Under the pieces are notes generated by a model that saw nothing but the letters and a program-made list of their open reading frames with translations, was not told where the DNA came from and ran no database searches. A DNA stretch of 20,250 nucleotides, taken from positions 1 to 20,250 of the forward strand of contig CAKRIL010000048.1 of NCBI GenBank assembly GCA_934343915.1, written 5' to 3'. Below, piece by piece: positions 1 to 8,255 of this stretch. The translations under genes and the position numbers were made by a program. Numbering within the stretch: position 1 is the stretch's first letter; each line of letters begins with the position of its first letter. Source of the stretch: an uncultured Lachnospiraceae bacterium (lineage in GTDB: Bacteria > Bacillota > Clostridia > Lachnospirales > Lachnospiraceae).

Positions 1-1122
1 GGACGACTTACCAACCCTACAGAGGACGTGTTTGAGAGAAGAATAGCAACACTCGAGGGCGGCGTGGCAGCACTCGCAGTTGGTTCCGGAGCAGCAGCTC
101 TCGCCTATGCATTTCAGGCAGTAGCACATGCCGGCGACCATATCGTTGCAGCCAAGAACATCTACGGCGGTACATATAACCTTCTTGCACACACACTTCC
201 TGACTACGGCATCACAGCTACATTCGTTGACCCGTTCGACTACGAGGCAATCGAGGCAGCTATCCAGGACAACACAAAGGCAATCGAGATTGAGACACTC
301 GGAAATCCTAACTCAGAGGTTGTGGACATTGAGAAGATTGCACAGATTGCACACGCACACAAGCTTCCTCTCATTGTAGATAACACCTTTGCAACCCCAT
401 ATCTTGTAAGACCAATCGAGTACGGTGCGGACATCGTTGTTCATTCCGCAACAAAGTTCATCGGTGGACATGGAACTACAATCGGCGGTGTGATTATCGA
501 CAGCGGTAAATTCGACTGGACTTCATCTGACAAGTTCCCATGGCTTACAGAGCCGAACGTATCCTACCATGGCGTAAGCTTTGCAAAGGACTGCGCTCCG
601 GCAGCATTTGTAACATATATCAGAGCAATCCTGCTTCGTGACACAGGTGCGACAATCTCTCCGGTTCACTCATTCATCTTCCTTCAGGGACTTGAGACAC
701 TCTCACTCAGAGTTGAGAGACATGTTGAGAACGCACTTAAGGTTGTCAAGTATTTACAGAGCCAGCCGCTTGTTGAGAAGGTAAATCATCCTTCAATCTC
801 AACAGACCCTGAGCAGCAGAGACTCTACAAGAAGTATTTCCCTAACGGAGGCGGCTCAATCTTCACCTTCGAGATTAAGGGTGATGCGAAGAAGGCACAG
901 GAATGGATTGATAATCTTGAACTCTTCTCACTTCTTGCGAATGTAGCTGATGTTAAGTCGCTTGCAATTCATCCTGCATCAACAACTCATTCAGAGTGCA
1001 ACGAGGCAGAGCTTTTGGATCAGGGTATCAAGCCTAACACAATCAGACTTTCAATCGGAACAGAGAATATTGATGATATCATCGAGGATCTCGATGAGGC
1101 ATTCAAGGCAATAGCCGAATAA
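1..1122 (+). CDS. O-acetylhomoserine sulfhydrylase (aminocarboxypropyltransferase), 5' truncated
   Basis: PLP-dependent Cys/Met-metabolism enzyme that makes homocysteine (or methionine) from O-acetylhomoserine and sulfide (or methanethiol) in the cytosol. The reading frame is open from base 1: the residues GRLTNPTEDVF precede an internal GTG at 28, so the gene starts upstream and 28 is not the true start. The PLP-binding lysine lies in the motif SATKFIGGHG (Lys codon 454-456). Other family marks are LEGG near the start, ETLGNPNSEVVDI, IVDNTFATPYL and, near the C-terminus, SLAIHPASTTHS and IRLSIGTENIDDI. The C-terminus looks complete and is followed by a terminator. Family assignment is firm. 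The choice between O-acetylhomoserine sulfhydrylase and a cystathionine gamma-synthase-like relative rests on the long insert that includes VSYHGVSFAKD, typical of the former. Confidence 0.93.
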   Translation, partial: GRLTNPTEDVFERRIATLEGGVAALAVGSGAAALAYAFQAVAHAGDHIVAAKNIYGGTYNLLAHTLPDYGITATFVDPFDYEAIEAAIQDNTKAIEIETLGNPNSEVVDIEKIAQIAHAHKLPLIVDNTFATPYLVRPIEYGADIVVHSATKFIGGHGTTIGGVIIDSGKFDWTSSDKFPWLTEPNVSYHGVSFAKDCAPAAFVTYIRAILLRDTGATISPVHSFIFLQGLETLSLRVERHVENALKVVKYLQSQPLVEKVNHPSISTDPEQQRLYKKYFPNGGGSIFTFEIKGDAKKAQEWIDNLELFSLLANVADVKSLAIHPASTTHSECNEAELLDQGIKPNTIRLSIGTENIDDIIEDLDEAFKAIAE

Positions 1123-1161
1123 TAAGCGGACATGAGTTTATAATCTGACCGAAGGGCGTAG

Positions 1162-1203
1162 ACAGCCATATTTGTAGAAGAACAGATATGGCTGTTTTAT
1201 TTG
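1162..1203 (+). terminator. Rho-independent terminator after the sulfhydrylase
   Basis: ACAGCCATAT (1162-1171) pairs perfectly with ATATGGCTGT (1186-1195) across a 14-nt loop and is followed by a T-rich run (TGTTTTATTT). It lies 40 bases past the stop codon. Confidence 0.85.
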
Positions 1204-1277
1204 CATGCGGCTGCTTTCGGGTAAATTTAAAATGTCTTCTCCTTGATGACCGGGTGCTCAGGCTGGAGAACGGGCGA

Positions 1278-1305
1278 TTGACTTTCAAATAGGGGTGCTT
1301 ATAAT
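1278..1305 (+). promoter_or_regulatory. Sigma-A type promoter for the lipoprotein operon
   Basis: TTGACT (1278-1283), a 16-base spacer, then a perfect TATAAT (1300-1305). Transcription would begin near 1312, about 38 bases before the ATG at 1350. Confidence 0.7.
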
Positions 1306-1349
1306 AGATAGTATATTATATGCAGTTTATCTTCAGAGAGGAGTTACAT

Positions 1350-3608
1350 ATGAAGAAAAAAATCAGGTTCAAAAAATTGTTTCATATGACAGGTACCGTG
1401 CTGCTTGCAGCGGCTATGCTGTGTGTATCAGGCTGTAGCCGCAAGGATAATGGCGGCAGTGAAGAGAGCACGGCACCGGAGGAAAATGCTGTGGTATATC
1501 AGCCGTCATACTCAGAGTTCGAATATAAGCTTGATGCGGACAAATATGATATTATGTCGTCAAAAGCCTTTTATTACCTTTTTGTAAATGACAATGCGGT
1601 ATATGGAATACTTGCAAGCTATAATGATGGAAAGAAGGTTAATGAGCAGTATCTTGTGACACAGAACCTGCAGACGGGAGAGTATACCAATGAGTATTTA
1701 GGGGCATGGAAGACTTTCTATCAGACAAGCAATGGCTTCGTGGGCTATGCCAACAAGACGCTCTATATCTATGATGATAAATTCGCATATCAGAAGGAAA
1801 TAAGCCTTGATGCCGTCAGCAATGAGCTGATTAATGCGGGTTCCAGGCTGTCAGTCAATGCAGTAGAGTTCGATGGAAACGGAAATATATGTATCATGTG
1901 CCCGGATGTACTCGTATATATGGATGAGAATGGAAGCGTACTCGGAATCATAGATAAGCCGTCAGAGGTGGCTGGGACATCGGAGACAGGATTCGCAGCG
2001 TTCACTGTAACCGGGAACGGCGAATGGTACATGACGTGTGCTGATCAGAGCTATATGGCGCAGGTATATAAGCTTGACCTTGACAACAGAACGATAAGTG
2101 AAAAGCTTGCCAATACACCTGCTGTGACGAGCTACGATATGAAGGCTGTGAGAGATCTTGGAGATGGTGCGCTTGCCATGATTACCGAGGATAATATATA
2201 CAGGTATGATACGGTGGCGACAGAATATACTTCGCTTGTGTGCCTGAGAGATTACGGTCTGAGTATGACAGGCTATACCGGCGAGGATGCGGCCGGGGTC
2301 TCCAAAACAGGCTCATTCTATGTGGCATTGGTTACTGATATCGAAATGGCAGACGGTGGCAGCAATGAAGCCGCTGTATCCGTGGAGCTTGCAGAGATTA
2401 AAGGAGTGCAGGGCGGTTATGAGAACAGAAAGGAACTGGTAATGTCCGCGTTCACAACGCCCGCCTACTATTACACTGACCCGATAGATAAATTCAACAG
2501 ATATAATAAAGATTATTATATTACAATAAAATCATACTATAATTATGGCGAAGATGAGTATGATACAGCATTGACGAACTTCTATAATGACCTGATAACC
2601 GGAAGAGGAGCGGATATATTCTGGTTTGAATATGATACTATGGACAAAATTGAGAATTTGGCAGAGAAGGGTGTAATAGCTGATATGTATCCGTACATGG
2701 ATGCTGATAATGATATGAAGCGTGAAGACTTCATTCCGAGTGTGCTTTCAGCAATGGAAACCGACGGAAAGCTGTATTCACTCTCACCGGAATTCGATCT
2801 GGCGACAATCGCCGGAAAAGCGGATATTCTTGGAGCTTACGAAGATTGGAACTTCACATCTATGTATGAGCTGATTAAGGAACATGAGGGAGCACAGCCT
2901 TTTGTAAGTTATAGAAAAGATACGGTGCTCAGGGGCTTTTTGTCAATGTCAATGGATAAGTTCTATGACAAGGAGACAGGGGAGTGCAGCTTCAATTCGG
3001 ATGAGTTCATAAATATGCTGAATGTTGTTCAGGCTCAGACAGAGGATTATTACGACATTGATGAGGTATACAGCAGGTTCGCAAATGATGAGATTCTCAT
3101 GGCATGCCAAAGCAGTCTGGATGCAATGCAAATCAGGATAGTTGAGGCATATTTCGGAAATGCTGAGGTTATGTATGCGGGGTATCCGTCCAAGGAACAG
3201 TCGGCGGCGACAATACACATAAGGCACAGCATGGCAATGAGTGAGCTTGGGGACAATAAAGAGGCTGTATGGGAATTTATCAAGTTCTACCTTAACAATT
3301 ACATCAGCATCAACGATGCATACACCTCTGTGTTTGCAGATAGGTTCGATGATATGCTTGAGAAACAGCAGTTGATAAATGGCGGAGTGACAGAGGGAGA
3401 CCCGCTTAATTCCGCGCTCAGTGCCGAACAGGCACAGCGTCTTCGTGAGCTTGTTTACAATGCAAAAGGCTATAAGCAGAATGACTCTGATATATATAAC
3501 ATAGTATATGAGGAGGCTCAGAACTTCCTCAATGGACAGAGAAGTGCACAGGATACAGCGAATATAGTACAGAACAGGGTGCAGCTGTATCTTGATGAAC
3601 AGGATTAA
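1350..3608 (+). CDS. Lipoprotein: propeller-like N-terminal half plus ABC solute-binding domain
   Basis: Predicted surface lipoprotein of 752 aa. I start it at ATG 1350 because AGAGAGGAG lies 7 bases upstream; the frame is open from 1320 but that start has no ribosome site. The N-terminus has a Lys/Arg-rich region, a hydrophobic stretch and a lipobox VSGC, with Cys29 as the lipidated residue. Residues about 50-370 are beta-rich with repeating blade-like units (for example LYIYDDKFAYQKEISL and VLVYMDENGSVLGII), suggesting a propeller-like fold. Residues about 375-750 resemble family 1 extracellular solute-binding proteins (ITIKSYYNYGEDEYD, LITGRGADIFWF, DGKLYSLSPEFDL). No ABC permease or ATPase gene is adjacent, so the ligand and partner are unknown. 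It is 71 bases upstream of the dipeptidase and probably shares its transcript. The domain split is inferred from sequence character, not modelled. Confidence 0.8.
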   Translation: MKKKIRFKKLFHMTGTVLLAAAMLCVSGCSRKDNGGSEESTAPEENAVVYQPSYSEFEYKLDADKYDIMSSKAFYYLFVNDNAVYGILASYNDGKKVNEQYLVTQNLQTGEYTNEYLGAWKTFYQTSNGFVGYANKTLYIYDDKFAYQKEISLDAVSNELINAGSRLSVNAVEFDGNGNICIMCPDVLVYMDENGSVLGIIDKPSEVAGTSETGFAAFTVTGNGEWYMTCADQSYMAQVYKLDLDNRTISEKLANTPAVTSYDMKAVRDLGDGALAMITEDNIYRYDTVATEYTSLVCLRDYGLSMTGYTGEDAAGVSKTGSFYVALVTDIEMADGGSNEAAVSVELAEIKGVQGGYENRKELVMSAFTTPAYYYTDPIDKFNRYNKDYYITIKSYYNYGEDEYDTALTNFYNDLITGRGADIFWFEYDTMDKIENLAEKGVIADMYPYMDADNDMKREDFIPSVLSAMETDGKLYSLSPEFDLATIAGKADILGAYEDWNFTSMYELIKEHEGAQPFVSYRKDTVLRGFLSMSMDKFYDKETGECSFNSDEFINMLNVVQAQTEDYYDIDEVYSRFANDEILMACQSSLDAMQIRIVEAYFGNAEVMYAGYPSKEQSAATIHIRHSMAMSELGDNKEAVWEFIKFYLNNYISINDAYTSVFADRFDDMLEKQQLINGGVTEGDPLNSALSAEQAQRLRELVYNAKGYKQNDSDIYNIVYEEAQNFLNGQRSAQDTANIVQNRVQLYLDEQD

Positions 3609-3610
3609 AC

Positions 3611-3674
3611 AAGGAGGATAAATCCTCTCCTCGCAAGGAGCTCGGATTTTTACTTCGTAAAAACAAGGAGGATT
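3611..3674 (+). promoter_or_regulatory. Duplicated Shine-Dalgarno with an anti-SD segment upstream of the dipeptidase
   Basis: ACAAGGAGGAT occurs twice, at 3609-3619 as a copy with no start codon and at 3663-3673 as the true ribosome site. AATCCTC (3621-3627) can pair with GAGGATT of the real site (3668-3674), or its last six bases with GAGGAT of the first copy (3614-3619). CTCCT (3627-3631) can pair with AGGAG (3636-3640), and TTTTTAC/GTAAAAA forms a further AT-rich hairpin (3647-3663). The pairings are visible; a regulatory role is inferred. Confidence 0.4.
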
Positions 3675-3679
3675 AAAAA

Positions 3680-5176
3680 ATGGGCTGTACTACTTTATTA
3701 GTTGGTAAAAACGCATCCTATGATGGCTCGACCATGATAGCGCGCAATGATGATTCAGGTTCAGGGCATTTTATGCCGAAGAAGTTCGTTGTCGTGAAGG
3801 CAGATGAACAGAAGGAGAAATACCGAACGGTTATATCGCATCTTGATATAAAGCTTCCGAAGAATGCGCTCAGACATACCGAGATGCCGAATGCTGTTGA
3901 CGGTGAGGGAATATGGGCTGCGAGCGGTGTCAATGAGGCGAATGTCGGAATGACTGCGACGGAGACAATAACCTCCAATCCAAGAGTGCTTGGAGCAGAC
4001 CCGCTTGTTGTGTATAAGCCGGCGGTGGACGGTGAAAAGGAGATTCCGGGCGGTATCGGAGAGGAGGACATTGTTCACATAGTTCTTCCGTATATAAAGA
4101 CGGCACGCGAGGGCGTTAAGAGACTAGGAAGTCTTCTTGAGAAGTACGGAACATATGAAATGAATGGAATTGCATTTCAGGATGTCGATGAGATATGGTG
4201 GCTTGAGACCATAGGCGGGCATCACTGGATTGCCAGGAAGGTTCCTGACGATGTGTATGTGGTTATGCCGAACCAGCAGGGTATAGACGAGTTCGATTTT
4301 GATGATGCGTTCGGAAAAAAGAAGGAGCATATGTGTTCCGCCGATATGAAGGAATTCATAGAGAAAAATCATCTTAATCTGACCAACACGGCAGCGGACT
4401 GGGCTCATTTTGACGTGAGAGCGGCATTAGGAAGCCATGATGATTCAGACCATGTATACAATACACCTAGAGCCTGGTATATGTTGAGATATTTTAATCC
4501 ACACACAATGAGCTGGGACGGAGCGGAGGCTGATTACACACCTTTCTCTGATGACCTTCCATGGTGCATGGTGCCTGAGAAGAAGATTACGGTTGAGGAT
4601 GTGAAGTATGTTCTCTCATCACATTATCAGGGTACTCCATACGACCCATACGGTTCCTATGGCGACAAGAGCATGAACGGAGCTTATCGTTCAATAGGAA
4701 TCAACCGCAACGACTTTTTATCGGTTATTCAGATGCGCTCTGACTTCGAGAAGGATGTTCAGGTCGTTGAATGGGTTGCCTTTGCATCGAATGCATTCAA
4801 TGCACTCGTTCCGTTCTATGCCGATGTGCTCACGACACCTGAGTATCTCTCCAACACGACAGGCGAGGTATCAACGGATAACTTTTACTGGGGCAGCAGG
4901 ATGATTGCGGCAATGGCGGATGCTTCATACAAAAAGTCGATTTTCCACATTGAGCGCTACAAGGAGAAGGTTATGTCGAGAGGACATGAGATTATAGGAC
5001 GCTATGATGCGCTTCTTTCCGAGGAGAAGGATGCTGACAAGAGAATGGAGCTTAAGACGGCAGCCAACGAGGAGATTGCGGGAATGGTAAAGAAGGAGAC
5101 ACTTGCGACACTCGACAAGGTGCTCTACGAGCTAAGTAATCAGATGAAGAATGCGTACTCGAGGTCGGATGCGTAG
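3680..5176 (+). CDS. C69-family dipeptidase (PepD-like)
   Basis: Cytosolic N-terminal-nucleophile dipeptidase of 498 aa, hydrolysing a broad range of dipeptides. The N-terminus MGCTTLLVGKNASYDGSTMI matches the C69 (formerly U34) family, in which a Cys near the N-terminus becomes the nucleophile after removal of the leading residues; here that would be Cys3 after loss of Met-Gly. Further family marks are GIWAASGVNEANVGMTATET, GIAFQDVDEIWWLETIGGHHW and, later, YQGTPYDPYG and GINRNDFLSVIQMR. Length is normal for the family (about 470-500 aa). There is no signal peptide. The start is well set by AAGGAGG 8 bases upstream. The stop is 5 bases before the esterase ATG, so the two are probably translationally coupled. 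A lipoprotein, a dipeptidase and an esterase in one unit suggests scavenging, but the substrate link is not shown by the sequence. Confidence 0.92.
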   Translation: MGCTTLLVGKNASYDGSTMIARNDDSGSGHFMPKKFVVVKADEQKEKYRTVISHLDIKLPKNALRHTEMPNAVDGEGIWAASGVNEANVGMTATETITSNPRVLGADPLVVYKPAVDGEKEIPGGIGEEDIVHIVLPYIKTAREGVKRLGSLLEKYGTYEMNGIAFQDVDEIWWLETIGGHHWIARKVPDDVYVVMPNQQGIDEFDFDDAFGKKKEHMCSADMKEFIEKNHLNLTNTAADWAHFDVRAALGSHDDSDHVYNTPRAWYMLRYFNPHTMSWDGAEADYTPFSDDLPWCMVPEKKITVEDVKYVLSSHYQGTPYDPYGSYGDKSMNGAYRSIGINRNDFLSVIQMRSDFEKDVQVVEWVAFASNAFNALVPFYADVLTTPEYLSNTTGEVSTDNFYWGSRMIAAMADASYKKSIFHIERYKEKVMSRGHEIIGRYDALLSEEKDADKRMELKTAANEEIAGMVKKETLATLDKVLYELSNQMKNAYSRSDA

Positions 5177-5181
5177 GTAAT

Positions 5182-5925
5182 ATGAAATTCAATATAGATA
5201 CATTTGAGCTGGAGAACAGAATATGCAGGGTGTACCGTGGCGCGGGGAATGGAAGTGACATTTCCTGCGTCATTGTGCAGGCCGTGGACAAGGAGTGGAT
5301 TGTCAGAGCCGGAGCACAGGGAGAAGCTGCCGTGGGAACAGTTCAGGCTGACACCCTTGGCGCGGAGGCAGAGAGTATTTTGCAAGCACGGAGGAATGAC
5401 ATTATTTTTGCCAATTTTGCTGTGGAGCATTGGAATGATGAGCTGTCGCCGTGGAGCGCGGACGCAGTATTTAAAAATCAGCCGTTTGCAGGCAGGGCAG
5501 AGAGCACGCTTAACTTTGTCACGGACATATTCATACCTGAGCTTATTTCAAGATACAGCTTGCCGTCTGATATTAAAATAGTAATCGGCGGATATTCGCT
5601 TGCGGGCTTGTTCGCGCTGTGGGCTTCATATATGACAGACATATTCCATGCCGTCGCGGCGGTGTCGCCGTCAGTGTGGTTTCCGGGGTGGATTGAATCT
5701 GCTACGGAGAAACATGTTCTTGCGGATAAGGTCTATTTAAGCCTCGGAAACAGGGAGGAAAAGACTAACAATAGGACTATGGCAAGGGTTGGCGATAATA
5801 TCAGGCTGCAGAAGGAGCTTCTCGACAGGCAGGGCGTACAGAGTGTGCTCGAGTGGAATGAGGGAAACCATTTCAGGGATGTGGAGGAGAGAACTGCAAG
5901 AGGATTCAGGTGGACAATATTATAA
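5182..5925 (+). CDS. Putative alpha/beta-hydrolase esterase (esterase D-like)
   Basis: A 247-aa alpha/beta-hydrolase. The nucleophile elbow is GGYSLAGLFALW, with Ser139 in G-Y-S-L-A, where Ala replaces the last Gly of the usual G-x-S-x-G. The strand before it (KIVIGGYSL) and the segment after it (HAVAAVSPSVWFPGW) are typical of the PF00756 putative-esterase family. The likely catalytic His is His230 in EGNHFRD, and an acidic residue is probably in NREEKTNN (residues 190-197). It has no signal peptide, so it probably acts in the cytosol. The N-terminal 90 residues are weakly conserved to my eye. The ATG follows the dipeptidase stop by 5 bases with only a weak ribosome site, which fits coupled translation. 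Substrate unknown. Confidence 0.75.
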   Translation: MKFNIDTFELENRICRVYRGAGNGSDISCVIVQAVDKEWIVRAGAQGEAAVGTVQADTLGAEAESILQARRNDIIFANFAVEHWNDELSPWSADAVFKNQPFAGRAESTLNFVTDIFIPELISRYSLPSDIKIVIGGYSLAGLFALWASYMTDIFHAVAAVSPSVWFPGWIESATEKHVLADKVYLSLGNREEKTNNRTMARVGDNIRLQKELLDRQGVQSVLEWNEGNHFRDVEERTARGFRWTIL

Positions 5926-6002
5926 TAAGCCGTAATTGTTCAGTGTAGTCTGTGCAGGAACAGGCTGAAAGGCATGGATGAGACAGAAAGGTGGGCATGA
6001 CA

Positions 6003-6593
6003 ATGAATGAAAATCTGGAAAAGCAGCTTGCGTTTATCATGGAGCTGGACAAAATTAAGAACATAACAAGACAGACCTACATCGGTGACGGCAGCAGGAA
6101 GGAGAACGACGCGGAGCACTCATGGCATCTTGCACTTATGTGTTTCGTTCTCGCAGAGTATTCAAATGAACCGATAGATGTGCTAAAGACGATGAAGATG
6201 GTGCTCATGCACGATGTCATTGAGATTGATGCCGGGGACACCTACGCGTATGACGCGGAAGGAAATAAGACGAAGAGAGCGCGTGAACTTAAAGCGGCAG
6301 AGCGTATTTATGAAATTCTTCCCGAGGAGCAGGCGAAGGAGTACAGAGGGCTGTGGGATGAGTTTGAGGCGATGGAGACACCGGAGGCTAAGTTTGCAAA
6401 TGTTCTTGATAAAATTCAGCCGCTTCTGCTCAATGATGCCACGAATGGTATTGCTTGGGAGGAGCACGGAATAAAGGCATCGCAGGTGCTAAAGAGAAAT
6501 GCGAGAGTGCATGAGGGCTCGGAGGAGCTTTGGGAGTATGCGAGGGCACGGATTCAAAGAAACGTGGATGAAGGACATCTGATTGACGGATAA
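6003..6593 (+). CDS. HD-domain phosphohydrolase (YfbR/HDDC2-like)
   Basis: Metal-dependent phosphohydrolase of 196 aa. By family it probably dephosphorylates nucleoside 5'-monophosphates in the cytosol. HD-fold metal ligands are visible: His39 in ENDAEHSWH, His70-Asp71 in LMHDVIEIDAGDT, and Asp136 in ANVLDKIQP. Asp77 and Glu74 follow the HD pair as in the HD_3 subgroup. Three in-frame starts exist (GTG 5991, ATG 5997, ATG 6003). I favour 6003 because AAAGGTGGG sits 8 bases upstream; 5997 is the alternative. It lies 77 bases after the esterase with no terminator between, so it may be read through from the dipeptidase unit. It is followed by a strong two-way terminator. Confidence 0.85.
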   Translation: MNENLEKQLAFIMELDKIKNITRQTYIGDGSRKENDAEHSWHLALMCFVLAEYSNEPIDVLKTMKMVLMHDVIEIDAGDTYAYDAEGNKTKRARELKAAERIYEILPEEQAKEYRGLWDEFEAMETPEAKFANVLDKIQPLLLNDATNGIAWEEHGIKASQVLKRNARVHEGSEELWEYARARIQRNVDEGHLIDG

Positions 6594-6615
6594 AAAACAA
6601 TTATGCAGCTTAGAT

Positions 6616-6657
6616 AAAATAGTCAGGCACGATTTGGTAAATCGTACTTGACTATTT
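6616..6657 (+). terminator. Two-way terminator after the HD phosphohydrolase
   Basis: AAAATAGTCA (6616-6625) pairs with TGACTATTTT (6649-6658), and the inner arms GATTT/AAATC close the loop. A- and T-runs flank the hairpin, so it could act in both directions. Its 3' arm overlaps a probable -35 box. Confidence 0.8.
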
Positions 6658-6675
6658 TGCTTAAAAGAAGATAAT
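6648..6675 (+). promoter_or_regulatory. Probable promoter of the AAA ATPase gene, overlapping the terminator
   Basis: TTGACT (6648-6653) lies in the 3' arm of the preceding terminator, followed by a 16-base spacer and GATAAT (6670-6675). It is suitably placed 36 bases before ATG 6711. Confidence 0.45.
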
Positions 6676-6710
6676 AATATACATAGGAATAAAAGAGGCG
6701 AGGTGAAACT

Positions 6711-8129
6711 ATGTTTATAGGAAGAGAGCGGGAGCTGAAGGCATTAGATAAAATGTATGCGTCGGGAAAATTTGAGTTTGCCGTAATATACGGACGCAGA
6801 CGTGTGGGAAAGACTGCGCTTATAAATCATTTTATAAATGACAGAAAAGCCATATATTTTATGGGTGTGGAGAGCAGTGAGAAGCAGAATCTTGAGAATT
6901 TCAGCAGAAGCATCATTGAGTACACCAGCGGGATAAGTGCGGATGGAATGTTTTCTTCGTTTCAGACGGCACTCGAGTATGCCTTCAGGCTTGCGGAGAA
7001 TGAAAGGCTGGTGCTTGTGATAGACGAATATCCGTATGTTGCACGCGCGTCAAAGAGCCTTGCATCTACGCTTCAGCTTTTGATTGACCAATATAAGGAT
7101 TCCTCAAAGCTTATGTTGATACTGTGCGGTTCGTCGATGTCGTACATGGAGGACAATGTCCTTGCATACAAGGCACCTTTATATGGAAGAAGAACGGCAC
7201 AGCTTAAAATCCTGCCGTTTGATTTTGAGGAGACCTGCCGATGCCTGACAAATATGAAGGATGAGGACAAGGCACTTATATATGGAGTGGTTGGCGGAAC
7301 ACCGCAATATCTGCTGCAGATAGACGACAGGCTGAGTGTTGAGGATAACATAAAGGAGACATTTCTTAACCCCGTATCATTTTTGTTCGAGGAGCCGGTT
7401 AATCTTTTGAAACAGGAGGTGCGCGAGCCTGCAATATATACTGCCATAATAACCGCTGTGGCGCAGGGGGCGACGAGAATGTCCGAGATAGCCACCAAGG
7501 TTGGAGAGAACACGAACGTCTGCTCAGTTTATTTAAAAAATCTCATTGATTTGGGAATTATAAAAAAGGAAATGCCATACGGCGAGAAGGCTTCAAAGAA
7601 ATCAATATATGTGATTGAGGACAATATGTTTCGTTTTTGGTACAGATTTGTCTTTGAGAACAGCTCTGTAATCATGCGCGGAGCCGCGGATATTGTATAC
7701 AGGCGCATATCGCCGGAATTTTCCGATTACATGGGCAGTGTCTTTGAGGAGATATGCAAGCAGTATTTGTGGAAATTGCTTATAAACGGAAGGACACCGA
7801 TACAATTTTCATCAATGGGACGTTGGTGGGGGAACAATCCCGTTGAGAAAAAGCAGGTAGAGATAGATATTGCTGCGGAACAGGACAAGGACACGGCACT
7901 GTTTGGAGAGTGCAAGTGGAGAAATGAGAAGCTTGACACGGAGGTGCTTGATGCACTCATTTTAAAGTCAGAGCTGTTTCCACATAAGAATAAGTTCTAT
8001 TATCTTTTCTCAAAATCAGGTTTTACAAAGGGATGTGCGGAAAAGGCGGAGAAGCTTGGGAATGTCTTTCTTGTAGATTTTAAAAATATCATGAATGATA
8101 TTAAAAATGATGCCGGGAATGGCAGGTAA
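6711..8129 (+). CDS. AAA-type ATPase with C-terminal DUF234/PD-(D/E)XK-like domain
   Basis: A 472-aa protein of the archaeal-type ATPase family (PF01637) with a C-terminal DUF234-like domain. Walker A is GRRRVGKT (28-35), Walker B is VLVIDEYP (101-108), and LILCGSS (136-142) is sensor-like. Residues about 235-300 look like a winged helix (AIITAVAQGATRMSEIATKV). The C-terminus has a nuclease-like core: Glu384/Asp386 in VEIDIAA, then Glu400-Cys-Lys402 in LFGECKW, the D...E-x-K spacing of PD-(D/E)XK folds. The family is common in Clostridia and archaea with no settled function; DNA maintenance, defence or regulation are all possible. It stands alone between terminator 6616-6657 and the mgtE promoter. 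The start is set by GAGGCGAGGTG upstream of ATG 6711. Identity of the family is firm, function unknown. Confidence 0.85.
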   Translation: MFIGRERELKALDKMYASGKFEFAVIYGRRRVGKTALINHFINDRKAIYFMGVESSEKQNLENFSRSIIEYTSGISADGMFSSFQTALEYAFRLAENERLVLVIDEYPYVARASKSLASTLQLLIDQYKDSSKLMLILCGSSMSYMEDNVLAYKAPLYGRRTAQLKILPFDFEETCRCLTNMKDEDKALIYGVVGGTPQYLLQIDDRLSVEDNIKETFLNPVSFLFEEPVNLLKQEVREPAIYTAIITAVAQGATRMSEIATKVGENTNVCSVYLKNLIDLGIIKKEMPYGEKASKKSIYVIEDNMFRFWYRFVFENSSVIMRGAADIVYRRISPEFSDYMGSVFEEICKQYLWKLLINGRTPIQFSSMGRWWGNNPVEKKQVEIDIAAEQDKDTALFGECKWRNEKLDTEVLDALILKSELFPHKNKFYYLFSKSGFTKGCAEKAEKLGNVFLVDFKNIMNDIKNDAGNGR

Positions 8130-8152
8130 AATAAAATTTTACATTTAAAAAG

Positions 8153-8182
8153 TTGACGTACCTGCGTGAAAGGAAGTACAAT
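8153..8182 (+). promoter_or_regulatory. Promoter of the mgtE leader
   Basis: TTGACG (8153-8158), an 18-base spacer, then TACAAT (8177-8182). Transcription would start near 8189, giving a leader of about 280 nt before mgtE. It lies just past the ATPase stop at 8129. Confidence 0.65.
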
Positions 8183-8185
8183 ATC

Positions 8186-8225
8186 ATACGGAGTAAAAAT
8201 CCGTACACGGAAGGAGTTCCGTATT
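8186..8225 (+). promoter_or_regulatory. 5' tandem hairpins of the mgtE leader
   Basis: Four complementary elements follow each other: TACGGA (8187-8192), TCCGTA, ACGGAA and TTCCGTAT (ending near 8225). They can pair as two neighbouring hairpins (first with second; third with fourth across a GGAG loop), or first with fourth as an enclosing stem. Being at the very 5' end of the predicted transcript, they could be a sensor or a stabilising cap. The role is inferred. Confidence 0.45.
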
Positions 8226-8255
8226 AGAAGTAAAAACTATCAGGAGGTGGACTGC

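Noticed and set aside
28..30. GTG at 28 as start of the sulfhydrylase
   Set aside because: The frame continues upstream to base 1 with conserved family residues (RLTNPT), so the gene is cut by the window edge.
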